Positions 32,301 through 44,040 of a stretch of DNA of 64,000 nucleotides are shown one piece after another. The translations under genes were made by a program, and so were the position numbers. The notes below the pieces were generated by a model. The model saw nothing but the letters and a program-made list of their open reading frames with translations, was not told the DNA's origin and searched no databases. Source of the DNA: Ceratodon purpureus (taxonomy: Eukaryota > Streptophyta > Bryopsida > Pseudoditrichales > Ditrichaceae). The stretch lies in the NCBI GenBank assembly GCA_014871385.1, contig CM026431.1:15727118-15791117 (forward strand), given 5' to 3'. The first letter of the stretch is position 1. Each line of letters opens with the position of its first letter.

Positions 32301-35123
32301 AGGTGGAGAGCAATACCCTGCCAATCGAGGAATATTCACCAGCTTCCAGGTTTTCAAAATGAAGCACTCTGTCAAGCACATTCCCTTCATCACTTTCCTT
32401 CTCCTCTGCATTCAAGTTCGAAAATCGCGAATACATTTCGTCTGCACGCTGCTTATATTTCGTCATCTGGTAAAGCCTCACGATAGCATTGAGGAGATCA
32501 CGGCGACCCGCTACCAGCTTGACATCCATTGGGATCTCAAACCTTTGCAAATTTCCTTCTCTCGCCACCTGCCAATTGAAAAACTTAACCGTATGAAGAT
32601 ACGTGAATAACACGCAAAATGTATCTTGCGAAACTCGCATATACTGTGCCGGCGAAACGTAATGACTGGGAACTCAATAACTCGGGAAATACTCAAGTTA
32701 CTTTCACCGACGCTTTACTCACCTGGGTCACTGAATGGAGGACCTCCCTGCGTGCCTCCATCTTTGAGCACAGGTCGGCAAAGCTATTGAAACTGATACC
32801 AGTTGTCCTAGCCCATTGTTCAAGTGCAGCCTGGTTGACTACTACGAGCGCAACACATTGGCCATGGACGGGGTCCAGGTGAAGAATGACATTGTCCACG
32901 TAAGGGCTTCTTACCAGCACGGCCTCCACCTGCAGGGCATTCACAATCAAGACTTAGACCGGAAAGTCGCCGGACATCGTTCAAAAGAGACAATTTCAAA
33001 CGTAGGTGCGTTCTGAGGACTCATCAGGTAGAGAGCAATACCTTTCCAAGCGTGGAATATTCACTAGATTCCAGGTTTTCAATGTGCAGCAGGCTGTCCA
33101 GCACGTGGTCCAGCACGTCATCACTTTCCCTCTCCTGCACCGTCAATTTGGAGTATCGCGAGTAAAACTCGTCTATACGTTGCTTGAGTTTAGTTATCTG
33201 GTTCAGCACTAAAGCATTGATGTGACCATGGGGGTGTAGCGTGATCGCGAGGGCAGGTCGAGTGTATGAGTCATCATTGTCTTCAATGACATTCTCTATC
33301 CATCTGAAGCATATCAATGAACAGTTAGTATTCACTTACAGCAGTGCACGCACATCTAGTATTGCCTTGAAACCCCAACCTAGTACTTCATATTTCATAC
33401 AGCACGGGGTTGTTTTATTCTATTGCAGAGAATACAAACCACTGAGAAAGATCTGCATCAAATAAGCCCCTTTTGAAAATCATGTAGACAAGATCATGCT
33501 CGGAACATGGAAGCAGTACTTACTTTCCGGTGGGAACTTGAACCAGGACTTTTACTGGCACTTGTTTTATCACAGGTACTCTTATCTCCACATCTTCGTC
33601 CACCTTACTAACCCGAGGAATCTTGACCATTGTGCTTCGCCTTACATACTCAATTACAGGCTCCTTATAGGTATGGTTACGCTGTTCCTTGTGTATCCTG
33701 GAAACCCCAGTACAGACATCATTTGAGATTTAAACTCGGCATCTCACAAGTTGCGAGGGCCGTAATCTAATATAAACTGAGAAATGAACGGAAGAATATG
33801 ATAATCTGCGCTTACCTGTAGACTTTGATTTTCTTCATCTTTTTCACCTCCTTGATGACGGGCACCTTTACAATCTCCTCCACATCCACCATGACAACTC
33901 TGTTTTTGGTCACCAAGGTGAGGCGCTCCTCATAAAACAACTTGGGGACCATGGTTGTCTCCTGGACATATTTTACCTCAGGAGTTTTCTGGTAAATTCT
34001 AATCTTGCTCTTGTAGTTCTTGGCCTGCACCAGAACATTAATCATATCCGACCCTTCGCATTAGTACTTTTCCATCAGAGACGTTTACATGAACAACTGC
34101 TCCACATGTTCAACCAAGAAAGTGGAAATCATTCGCATAATGTTCACTTACAAAGTGCAGGTGCTGGTGCTGGTGTTGAGAGCTCTGAATGGTTTCGATG
34201 GCTTTAGCATTATCATCGACCATCGTGACACAAAGGTCGCACTTGCACCCGTGACCGTGAAGGTTCTCATAGTCGATCTGCTGAAGTGCTCCGGTGCTTG
34301 TAACGATTTGGTGCTCGATGTTGTGATGTAATGATCCGGTGCTGTGAACGCCTTCATTATAATTGTAAGCACCGTTGTGGAGTAGGGATCCGGTGACGTA
34401 AACGCCGTCATTGAAACGGGGGCCCTCAGTGATGTAGCGTCCGGTGTTGATTTGCTGTAGGGATCCGGAGTTGATATGCTGTAATGATCCGGTGCTCTGT
34501 TGTAGTGATCCGGTGCTGTAAACGCCTCCGGTGCTATAAGCGCCTCCGGTGCTGTAAACGCCTCCGGTGTTGTAAACGCCTCCGGTGTTGTAAACGCCTC
34601 CGGTGTTGTAAACGCCTCCAACATTGTAATAGGGATCAATGTTCTGCTGCAGTGATCCGGTGCTATAAATGCCTTCATTGTAATAGGGCTCAAAGTTCTG
34701 CTGTAGCGATCCGGTGCTGTAAACGCCGTCATTGTAACTTTGCTCATTGAGCAGTGATCCGGTGCTCTGCTGTCGTGATCCGGGGCTGTAAGTTACGCCA
34801 TCGTTGAAATGAGACATAAGATTGCGCTGTAGTGTCGATCCGGTACTCTGACCGCCTTCAGCTTGATGATGTACACCATTGCCGCCGTCTGATCCATAAT
34901 GGTCCACATCGTTGTGGCCATTGCCATTTGAGCCATTCACTGCTGAGTTGAGAACGACATTCGACACACCTTGGGAAGACTTGGACTCCAAGCTGCCTAA
35001 ACTTTCGTGTCCTTCCTTTGTTGAGATGAATCTGGTATCCGTCGACAGCGGCGTTGTTGCCGTCGTGGCTAAAACTGGGGACATCTTTGGCGCGGCACCA
35101 GTGGCCATATCATCTATCTGCAT
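29369..35123 (-). CDS. Filament-like protein with five acyl-CoA-synthetase C-terminal repeats
   Basis: My model has 14 exons and 1276 residues with no lesion. Exon 1 (35123-34152) is a low-complexity head with STGSLQQ and GVYNTGG repeats. Exons 2-3 (34024-33816, 33697-33524) are Val/Pro/charged segments such as EIVKVPVIKEVKK and EIRVPVIKQVPVKV, like articulin or alveolin repeats. Exon 4 is 33303-33042. Then 207-nt and 252-nt exons alternate: 32929-32723, 32568-32317, 32182-31976, 31807-31556, 31435-31229, 31053-30802, 30666-30460, 30286-30035, 29898-29692, and a last exon 29539-29369. Each 153-residue pair (residues about 540-1276) follows the C-terminal domain of long-chain acyl-CoA synthetases: VEAVLVRSPYVDNV, LEQWAK, FADLCSKPEARKEVL, AREGNLQRFEIPMDVK, GRRDLL, then a LYSR tail. 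The family's LLTPTxKxKR catalytic segment is altered and no N-domain is present, so enzyme activity is unlikely. A structural scaffold is my inference. Confidence 0.85.
29692..32929 (-). repeat. Genomic tandem array of the synthetase-lid module
   Basis: The repeat unit comprises a 207-nt exon, an intron, a 252-nt exon and an intron. Unit starts are 32929, 32182, 31435, 30666 and 29898, giving periods of 747, 747, 769 and 768 bp. Introns are also recognisably alike, for example a shared 'ttgtgccggcgaaacg' stretch in several of them. All intron phases in the array are 0, so whole units can be added or removed without breaking the frame. The fifth unit has the 207-nt exon and a shortened final exon with the stop. 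Confidence 0.88.
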
Positions 35124-35740
35124 TGTCGAAGTTACAGACTACTTGAAGGCAAGTAACTGAAAGTTTTTGGGGCCAGTTTCCGGAGAAAATTATCGGGCTC
35201 CCCTGCCTTCAATTTCTGCCAAGAATATGACGAAGAAACTGATGAGTTCAGATTCATTCTGCATGAAATGAAATTCCAGGCGCTATTCTAGTTCCCCACC
35301 AATTAATTCCAACTCTGACCAGAGACACAGAAACTTCTAAAATGACACTGGAACTTCTAATCACAGACATGGAAGCCGATCCTGGGTTGGATATGAAACT
35401 TTACCATAGCCTAAGACATGGTCATGCAAATTATGCAATGTACATTCTCTCTGTCCAATCTAGCTTGACACTCTCTATGCCTGTACTCAGAAAGGGTGGT
35501 CTGACGGAAAAGAAGAATCAATCTCATCTAACAACATACAATGTACAATTTGTTGAGGGCCACAAACAAGCCTCCAATATTAATGGAAGCCACACTACAA
35601 CCACTCCAATCCTCGACGGAATATGATTGGAAACATTCATACAAGTAGGAAAGATAGCTTGTTATGGAAGGCCTACCTCAAGCTTGCAGGTCCGAACAGT
35701 CGCTTGAATTGATGAACTTCAGTGCTCACAACAGGTTCTT
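35124..35740. other. Upstream region of the repeat-domain gene
   Basis: Presumed promoter and 5' UTR of the minus-strand gene starting at 35123. A 94-codon plus-strand frame (35342-35626) has no domain and is not called. Confidence 0.4.
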
Positions 35741-35744
35741 ATAA

Positions 35745-36410
35745 ACGGTAACGTAATGGCCTGGAGAAGAATCACGTGATGAACCGTATGTAGAGTGCCT
35801 CTAGAGTACTCCACTCACCTCGAAAGTCATGAATATTCACATGCAATTCTCATGACATGCTCCTATCCGGAGCTAGGTAGCCTAGTCGGTGTCATATTCG
35901 AGATCGAGTCCAAGACCTTCCACGAGGAATGTGTGGGCGAGCATATCCTTTCAATGACAACCGACATCCGGATGTACAACATCTTTTGACTCCATCATCA
36001 AGGAGCAGGATAGGTTACACATTAATCAATAAATCACGAGACTCTCGCTGGTCTTTGGCTACAGGAACCCACACGTGATGAGCAGAGAATAACGTGATAT
36101 TGGACCGTAGAGAACTTTCGTCTAGAGTAACCGGACTCTAGATAGTTACTTCGGAGGTCAATTTGCACATGCAGCATCTTCACATGCAATTCACGTGTGC
36201 TCCTACGTCCCAAAGATAGCTACTCTAGACGAGGTCGCATCCGAGACCTTCCACGAGGAATTGGTGTTCAATCGTGGGGGCCGATAATTTCCTTTAATAG
36301 CAATCGACATCAGAATGGACAGTGTCTTCTGACTCCATCATCAAGGAGTATGATAGATAGCACATTATTCAATTAATTCATGAGACTCTCGCTGTTCTTG
36401 GTGCAAAAGT
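35745..36410. repeat. Diverged tandem duplication, about 330 bp, two copies
   Basis: Copy 1 (about 35745-36065) and copy 2 (about 36085-36410) share in order: a CTCTAGAGTA-type block, 'cacatgcaattc', 'gagaccttccacgaggaat', 'tgactccatcatcaaggag', and 'gagactctcgctg'. They are diverged by many substitutions. No coding function is seen. Confidence 0.75.
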
Positions 36411-36689
36411 AAGCCACCCGTGGAGTTCTCCCAAGCACTCATTCTCTCGATGTGAAGTCCACATAATCCGCAACATGCAATTAATGCTGATATATCCGGA
36501 ATCGACTTGGCGACAATTGGGTCACTGAGTTCCGTAGCTGTGAAGAACACGATAGATATTCTTCACCTACAGCACCTGCTGTATTAGCTAAATTGTCTAG
36601 TCATTGATGCCAAGCTGTTAGGTAATTAATTATTCACGCTTTTTCAACGCCAATTGAATTCCTTGAAAGTTTCAACCCAGGTGGCCACG

Positions 36690-37045
36690 AAAACGTCCTC
36701 CTGGAGCCGGTGCAGACATCTGGCCCTCCTTGTGCCGGTGCAGACATCTGGGCTGCAAAGTGCCTCAGAGCATGCAGCCTTCGGAGCATCAAAAAGAGCA
36801 GACTCGCCAATTCTCGTGTAGCTAGTTGTTGCATCAATCATTCAATATCGATGTTGCACTAATTTTGAAGGACGTCCTCCGGTAGATATTTCACTTTTTC
36901 TTATTAGGCACAGGCTGTGTCATTTGTTGACCACCTTATCCTGGGACTGCGTCCAAGTATCCACTCGTGGTAGATACAGGTAGCTGTGTCACTCATTGAC
37001 CACCTTATCCTCGGTCTGCGTCCAAGCAACGTCTCGTTGTAGTGA
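36690..37045. repeat. Two short tandem duplications
   Basis: GCCGGTGCAGACATCTGG is repeated about 30 bp apart (about 36707 and 36735). A 65-bp block with 'ttgaccaccttatcct' and 'ctgcgtccaag' is repeated at about 36905-36975 and 36975-37045. Both lie in the intergenic interval between the two filament-like genes. Confidence 0.7.
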
Positions 37046-37970
37046 GCTATTAGAGATAAAACGAGATAATGACCGGAGTGTCTTCTGGACAAGAAGTACC
37101 AGCTTGGTTGTTTAATTTGCAAAAAGTCGTGACCATTCAATTCATGCAGAAGAATATTACATGCATCTTGGTTGCCGCTCCAGACTCGGGCAGACTTGCA
37201 GTCAAGGTCGGGCCAAACCAGCCGTCTTGAGTGATACTGTATCCGCACAATATTGCAGCAAACGAAGGTGCAATACCAGTGATGAATGTGGACAGCGAAA
37301 AGAGTTAGAGTCTAGTTTTGATGACTACCCTCCCATGTTGGGTACAACTATTTTCCTAAACTTTAAAGCAAACAGTCGGTCTGTAACAAGCTAGAAGGGT
37401 ATGCGAACGAACTCGAGATATATTTGTGTTTGAAATTATGGGTTTTGGAATAAATCAAAGCTGGGAGAGAGTTTGCAATTTGGTGGTGAACTGGAGCACA
37501 ATTAAGGACAGGTTCACTTTAGCGACTGAGCGAAGTACTTGAATAGAAAATAAAAAAATTCAATTTCGATCTTGATCGTAATGAAAAAATGAGCAGAATT
37601 TGCTTGCGACTTTTTAGCTTTTCAACAAGAATTCATAGCAGTACGGTTCGAAAGTGGTCGATGCTGAGACAAGACATTTCCTGCCAATGCGAAGCACTCA
37701 TAAACAAATTACTGTAACTGTTTATTTATGGATCACCAGCAACAGCCAGTGCTTAACACATGTTGTGGAGTACGGGCTTCTGATCAACAGCCCCTCACCC
37801 ATGAAAACTCACAAGTTCCTCTCCTATACTCAGTATCACTTCATAAAAACACATATTTCAGAATCTAATATAAACATATGGCAATAATCGGAGCACTTCG
37901 ACCTTAATCAAAACCATTACGCTGCAAGTCTCCAGCTAATTTTCGTGCTCTCTTCCAAATTCATGCTTTT
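37046..37970. other. Intergenic, no gene seen
   Basis: No credible exon. It includes the 3' side of the smaller filament-like gene that ends at 37971. Confidence 0.4.
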
Positions 37971-39574
37971 TCATGGTATAATAGAAGGAAGCGGGTTCAT
38001 TTTCGTGGTGGCTTCCAATTTCGAATGCCTCGAATCGTTATCGTCGTAGCTGGCATGACTAAATGAAGGCGAATTAACACCCGACATCTGTCGATGAGGA
38101 CTGTTCGCAATGGCGTCGGTGAAGTTGCCAGGATCTTCATACTCTTCAATCAGTTTATCACTGTGTCTGCAAAAAATTCAAGTCCACATTGAAGCAGTTA
38201 AAAATTTGTTACCAATAAACTTTACCAAGACCTGCTGCAAGACGAAGAATGAACTCGAATTCGTGCTTGACTAGTGAGAGATTTGCATGTCTTACTTTCC
38301 GGTAAACACTTTCTTCATCCTCGTCACTGGCACTTCCCTCACAACAGGAACCCGGATTATCTCTTCAATGTCTTCGGCTACAAACCTGGGCTCCTGCCTA
38401 GTCACGGAAACTTCTTCATATGCAAGCACTTGCTCCATTACCGGAACCTCGCTCTCCTCCTCTAGCACACTGCAAATTCATCACCAGATCAGAAAGTGAT
38501 TAAATCAGAAGCACTCCAAAAAGTTCGGATATTTTCAGATAGAAACTCTATAATACGTGAATTGCTGGGGTTGCCTGGGGTTAGACGGGTCATTACTGGT
38601 AGTAAACCTCCGGTTTCGACTTGGTTATGTACTTCACCTCAGCCACAAGCTCAATATGCTCCACTTCATCATAATGAATCACAGCTTTGGGCTCCGGGAC
38701 AAGCCGTGTCTCCCAAGAAACCTTCGGTTTGTAACGCGTCTCCTCCTCCACTTTCATCTCAGGCACCTTCTCGAAGACCTTCCAGCGGGTCTCATACTGC
38801 TTCGGCTGTTGAACACAGATCACATGCTCATTGAAGGTGATTCATGGCGCAAACGTTTTGCAATGCATTGGTCCCAAACCAAATTCAATGACGCAAATTT
38901 TCCCTGCCGCAATGATTACTTACCAGTTCTTCTTCGTTATGGCTGGCGATGTAGGAAGATCCCATTGACGTGAGCTCATAGTTTACCGATTTTTGTCTCT
39001 CGAACTCAATCTGTTGGTCCAACTGCGATTGCGCGACAATGATCGCCTGTTTCGCAGCAGATATCGCCTGCAATCCCGACGTCTGATGGCCGAACGACGC
39101 AGAATGAAATCCCTGCAGTCCCGTCGTCTGATGGCCGAACGACGCACCAGAGATCCCCTGCAGTCCCGTCGTCTGATGGCCCAACGACGAGACAGAGATC
39201 CCCTGCAGTCCCGACGTCTGATGACCCAACGACGCAGCAGAGATCCCCTGCAGTCCCGACGTCTGATGGCCCAACGACGCAGCAGAGATCCCCTGCAGTC
39301 CCGACGCCTGACCGCTCAAATATGCAGACTGCTGTTGGCCTGATGACGCCGCCGATAACGTCTGTTGGCCGGAATATATCTCCCGGCCCTGATTACCAAG
39401 ACTTGTCACAAAGCCACCAGAGGAATACGGCCGAGTCACGAAGCCATTGCCGGAGTACGGCCTAGTCACAAAGCCGTTGCCGGTATACGCACTAGTAACC
39501 TCTGGATGCAAGGACTGGGAACCACCATAGATATGTGACTCAATCTCAGGCGAGGAAGCAACAGCTGCCGCCAT
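37971..39574 (-). CDS. Filament-like Val/Pro/charged-repeat protein, paralogue of the neighbour
   Basis: Four exons: 39574-38924, 38805-38597, 38469-38296, 38166-37971; 409 residues. Exon 1 has GNGFVTRPYS repeats and about six copies of a 14-residue unit like SGLQGISAASLGHQ (residues about 75-165), then a short helical Gln/Glu-rich part. Exons 2 and 3 encode EVKYITKSKPEVYY, VEHIELVAEV, EEIIRVPVVREVPVTRMKK and similar Val/Pro/charged segments, which recall articulins and alveolins. Exons 2 and 3 are 209 and 174 nt, the same as in the neighbouring gene, with the same phases. The exon-3 ends FTGK and PTGK also match. The C-terminus is a short acidic-Ser tail instead of the synthetase repeats. 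The two genes are therefore tandem paralogues. Function is unknown; a cytoskeletal or membrane-skeleton role is inferred from the repeats only. Confidence 0.8.
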
Positions 39575-39594
39575 GACTGCTCACGACAGCCTAA

Positions 39595-41745
39595 AACGCG
39601 AAGCGCTCAAGAGCAGAATGTGCGAAGATCTGGAAGTGATCGATGTGTGGAGAGTTAAAGGTAAGCTTGGTCTGACGACAAGTAGACGACTTGGTTGTAG
39701 CACAGAGGTGGGTTTATAAGAAAGGATCCCGGTAGAGGATGGGTACATGATCGCAGGATGGGTACATGATCACGTGGTCCAGTGGAGAATGAATATTATA
39801 TTCTGACACGAATTTCTCGTTCAGCATGGGCTCGGCAACGAGACAAAGAAAGTCGCCCAGCATTCGGGGACCGGGAGTCGGTCACGTTCCGACAGGCCTA
39901 ATCACTACAACATATACATGAAACTCTCGTGGGTCAAACACCGGCTCGGGCACGCCAGATGAGCCGTAGATCATCCCTTCAACTTAATCCACGGTAGTGA
40001 GAGTTCGTGCATGCATGGTCGTGCATTAATATAAGAAACGTGCATGGGCTGACTACGTCAGAATATGATGATGACTGTCAGGTCAAAAAGCTCGGTGACA
40101 TTCCTGACTTGCGGGTTCGACGCGGATACCAGTGCTGTGGGCGCATGGGGTATCGCCGCATCGGTGGTCGGGCCTGGGACTCGGGAGGGGTGGAACTCGT
40201 GACTCGTGAGCCAAGGCGCGGGGTGGAGTGGGTCGACGTCGGGAGGTCGGGAGTGGGCATCGGGATAGACCAGGTCGCCGTGTCGGCACAACACACGGGC
40301 TCGCTTCGGGACAACACTAAGGGCTCGTTTATGCGAAAGCCCGCATCCGCATTGACAGCTTCGGCGCCATGAGTTACTCGTGTTACTATATACAGTATCG
40401 TTTCCAATTCTAGCTATGAATGAGCCCTCGGGTATCTTGTTTGCTCAACAACCTTTCATAGTTATCCTCATTTGTTTATTAAGTATCCCAAAATAAATTA
40501 AATTATTCTGAGACACCACGATTAACAATCTACTTTACATTATTTTATCAACCTTCAAATCCAAAAAGCTGAATTTTTGTACCATTTCAGATTTGCTACA
40601 GGTATTGAATAATAGAAGATAATTACTAGAACGTCGTGGTTGTAAGAAAAGCTTTTAATTTACTTAGATCCAACATAAATAGTTAAAATTCATGATACAT
40701 ATATTTATAATTTCATGAGGATTTTTATTTTTTTTGGTTTTCTAAATTAAATATTCAAATTTTTGTAAAGTTGTGAAGTAGTAAGAACTTTGATTATGTA
40801 ATACACCATACCATATTAATTAAATTAAGAATTTGGGGTAATTTTAGAACTTCTAGAAACATTCTTTTATTATTTTGGGGATTTTGGAATTCATGTCGAA
40901 GAGTTCAAATTTTGTAGAAGGATTTATAATATACTTCAAATATAATGCAAAATCAAATAAAAAATAAACACTTTATTTGGTTGGAAAAATACTAAAGTTC
41001 ATGCTAAAAAAGATGTCATTTTGGAACCATGGAAATTTCCAAGTTAATGAATTTAGTGTTGTATGTGATTACCTAATTCCATTGGATTTTTAAATTATTT
41101 TATAATATTATAATTTATATCTTCAATCTAAGGATTGAATTGAAGTTGATTCTTTAGATAAAACATATTTTAGATTAAAAATCTTAAGTAGATTTTCTTA
41201 CAAATACATATGTGAAGATAAAACTTGTGTTAGTCCCTCAAGCTCTTTGCAATCCATTTTGGATCATAGCACTATTTGGAATGACTTTTTAAGCATTAAT
41301 TTTCTCTTCCTTGAATTTGTTCTTAAAAGTCTGTTGTTAAATCTAATATCTTTAGAATGAAGTATCTAAAAAGAAGATCAATATACATAGAAATTTAATA
41401 AAATTAGTTGACATTTTAGTTGTGATGCATTTTCAAAGATTTTGGTATTTTGAAAATACCAAAGTCTAAAGATGAATTTTCAAAGATGTATTTTAATAAA
41501 TAATTGACAAAGGATTAAATAAGATTTCTGAAAGTTTTCAACCTTGCAGGTAGTTTCTAAACATCATGATACACATTTCTTAAGAAAAAATGAATTGCAT
41601 TGGAATTATGGTTCAATCATAAATTACAATGTATATCTCAAATTTATCAAATACATAAACAATTACAATAGCGAGTTATTTAAAACCACTAACATTGAGT
41701 CATTGACGTTGTAGACAATGGCCATAACCATTCATTTATTAGGGG
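39595..41745. other. Intergenic, mostly AT-rich
   Basis: 39595-39720 would be the promoter and 5' UTR of the gene starting at 39574. A GC-rich island lies at about 40080-40340 with open frames on both strands but no recognisable domain. 40440-41740 is very AT-rich. At 41742-41749 AGGGGTTAA-type sequence (GGGG followed by TTAA) could be an orphan right end of the TTAA-flanked family; no left partner was found. Confidence 0.45.
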
Positions 41746-41749
41746 TTAA

Positions 41750-44040
41750 AGTCTCTTAAAACATAGTCTATGTACCAAACAATGTAAGTCTATATCCGTG
41801 ACTAATTTGGTAAAGTGACTAGTCTTATTTTTACGGTTTCTAAAATTTAGAATTGTTTTTGGGCGAAGCTGCTAGATGCTCGGACTGTATTCAAGTCTAT
41901 CAAATGTTATGCATTTTCAACTATGGTGTAGGAGATTCTGGCAGTTTAAGTGGAGCATGCACCTCAATACATTCCCCAGCACCAGTCGAATATATCTGGA
42001 TTGGTGTTATTTCGTGTACAATCGTTCTGAGAACATTCTAAATTTTTGTTTCTGAGGATATGGCCATTTGTTTTTATCCATCATTTAATGTATAATATTT
42101 TTTAATGCTTCCTTTGCCTCCATGCAATATTGATATTGAACCACTGCTACAAGCTGAGACAAATTTGTAACATAGTACTAGTACATTGGTTAAATACATA
42201 GGACATGTCGTGACAACTTAAGTACTTGGCTACAAACATTCAATAGAACCGAGGTATTTGTAAATTCATTTGTTTGTAATTTCATTAGAAAGTGCATGAA
42301 TGACCTTTTATGTTTGCGTCAAAACCCAAAACATCTCTTGAATTGAAACATGTGATGGAATGTGCATTGAAATCAAGTGGGTGGAATATCATGGCATGGC
42401 ATTGATGAATGTGCTCCAATCATACATATCAATCAGGTGCAGAATAAGCTAAGATAGAATGCGGCATAACCAAGGTGCTCCGTCTTTTAAGATGGGAGAC
42501 CATGCCCAGTCCACGCTTTAGCAACATGCAATACTCGTTTCGTTTGCAATCGAACGTTGTGCCATTTGGTTCCAGGACGAAAACCACAACATGCAAAACT
42601 CGACGAGGAACAACTTTAGTCACGAAGCCCTTGCTTGCACAAAGCTGACTCATATCCCATCTTTGCACAATTAGCTATACTAGAATATTTCTGTGGTAAT
42701 TATTGCCGCAACTACTTTGTGATTGGGTCGGTGGCTCTATGATCTTTTGCGGTTTCATCATGCAGATGCCGTTCTGGAAGCAGTAAGTACTAACCTTATC
42801 CCGAACGAGTAGGAGGTTGCCTAATCCCGGGCCCCGTCCGTGTCTGCATTGCTGCAATGCTTGGAAGGCGTTCTTCGGGGTAGTCGCTCTGTCGCACAGC
42901 TTTGGTGTTGCCTCAAAGACGAAGTTGTGTAAACTAGATTCCACACATAACAATGTATGGAAGGGAATTCTGAGTCACTGCTCGTTCTGGGATGACGTTC
43001 ATCTTGTCTGCTAAACCCATGACCGTGGTTTCAAAGCATTAATTATTAAATCACAAGTACTTGTATTAGGTCAAGAAACAAAGAACTTCAAGGTACTTTA
43101 GTCGCATCATTCGGACACCACACATGAATGAGTTACGAACTTTTAAAAAGCCAACTGTAGCCTGTAGGTACACCTACTGCTAATCCCTAGGGCCTAACGA
43201 ATAGCTGATGTGCACCACAATTCTCGTGTCTGCTCGTTCGCAAGAATTCCAAGAGTTTGATCGGGAACGGTACTGATGAGTTGTCCTGACTAAGTTCTAT
43301 TTAAACGGCGTTTTGGGTTGTAGGTTCACTACACCTGGTTCGTTCATGCGTTCGGTGCAGTTCGAGTGCACTTGAGTCTGGATTTCAATCTGCTCGTTGC
43401 TGCCTTTGCCTGGAGGGGCCGTTGTGAGGAAAACTTCTGTGCGGGAGCTTCTCGCTGGGGTTAGTGTACTTGGGGGATAGTGTTCGGATAGCGTACGATC
43501 TGCAGAGCATTCTCGGATCTCTCTTGGGGTCTCTACCTTAGCTTCGGCAACGTCGGATTGACTCTTCAGGTAATTCCGTCGGACTTTGCACTTAAACATC
43601 AATAGCTTGTTTTAGGATCTGGTTGATGCTTTCTGTAGCTGAAATCTTGCTCATGCAGAGCTTGCTTTCATACTCCCGAGTGGTCTGTAGGCTGGAATAA
43701 TTTCTTGAATCGTCCTTGTGATTTCTTTTCGACTTTCTGTCCTGATGAGGTGCTCTGCCTATCCTAGTGAGATGCAACGAAATGAATTCTGAAATGATTC
43801 CTTTTGGTTAGGCTTTTCGACGGTGTTCTCTTACTTGAAGATTACAGGCTTTCGTCTTGGCGTGTCAACTCTGGGTGCCAGCTCCTTCATAGAGTATCAG
43901 ATGCTTTCCTTGATTGTGATGAGTATTGATATTTTGGTTGAAGAATGGAGTAAGTGTAACCTTTCAGTACCGTCTGCTAAGTAGTGTTTGTACTGTGATA
44001 ACAGGATAGTCTTGTCTTCGCGGTCCTTACCGACGCGACG
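41750..44040. other. Intergenic, no gene seen
   Basis: Scattered frames of 60-100 codons on both strands (for example 42675-42953 minus) show no domain or linking splice sites. The last several hundred bases, which are less AT-rich, probably contain the promoter and 5' UTR of the gene at 44041. Confidence 0.4.

Noticed and set aside
29369-32929. Active long-chain acyl-CoA synthetase gene
   Set aside because: Only the C-terminal lid repeats are present; no AMP-binding motif (for example the YTSGTTGxPKG type) is found in any exon, and the catalytic-lysine segment is altered in the internal modules.
40007-40372. 121-codon frame in a GC island
   Set aside because: Both strands are open, no domain is visible, and no splice partner was found.
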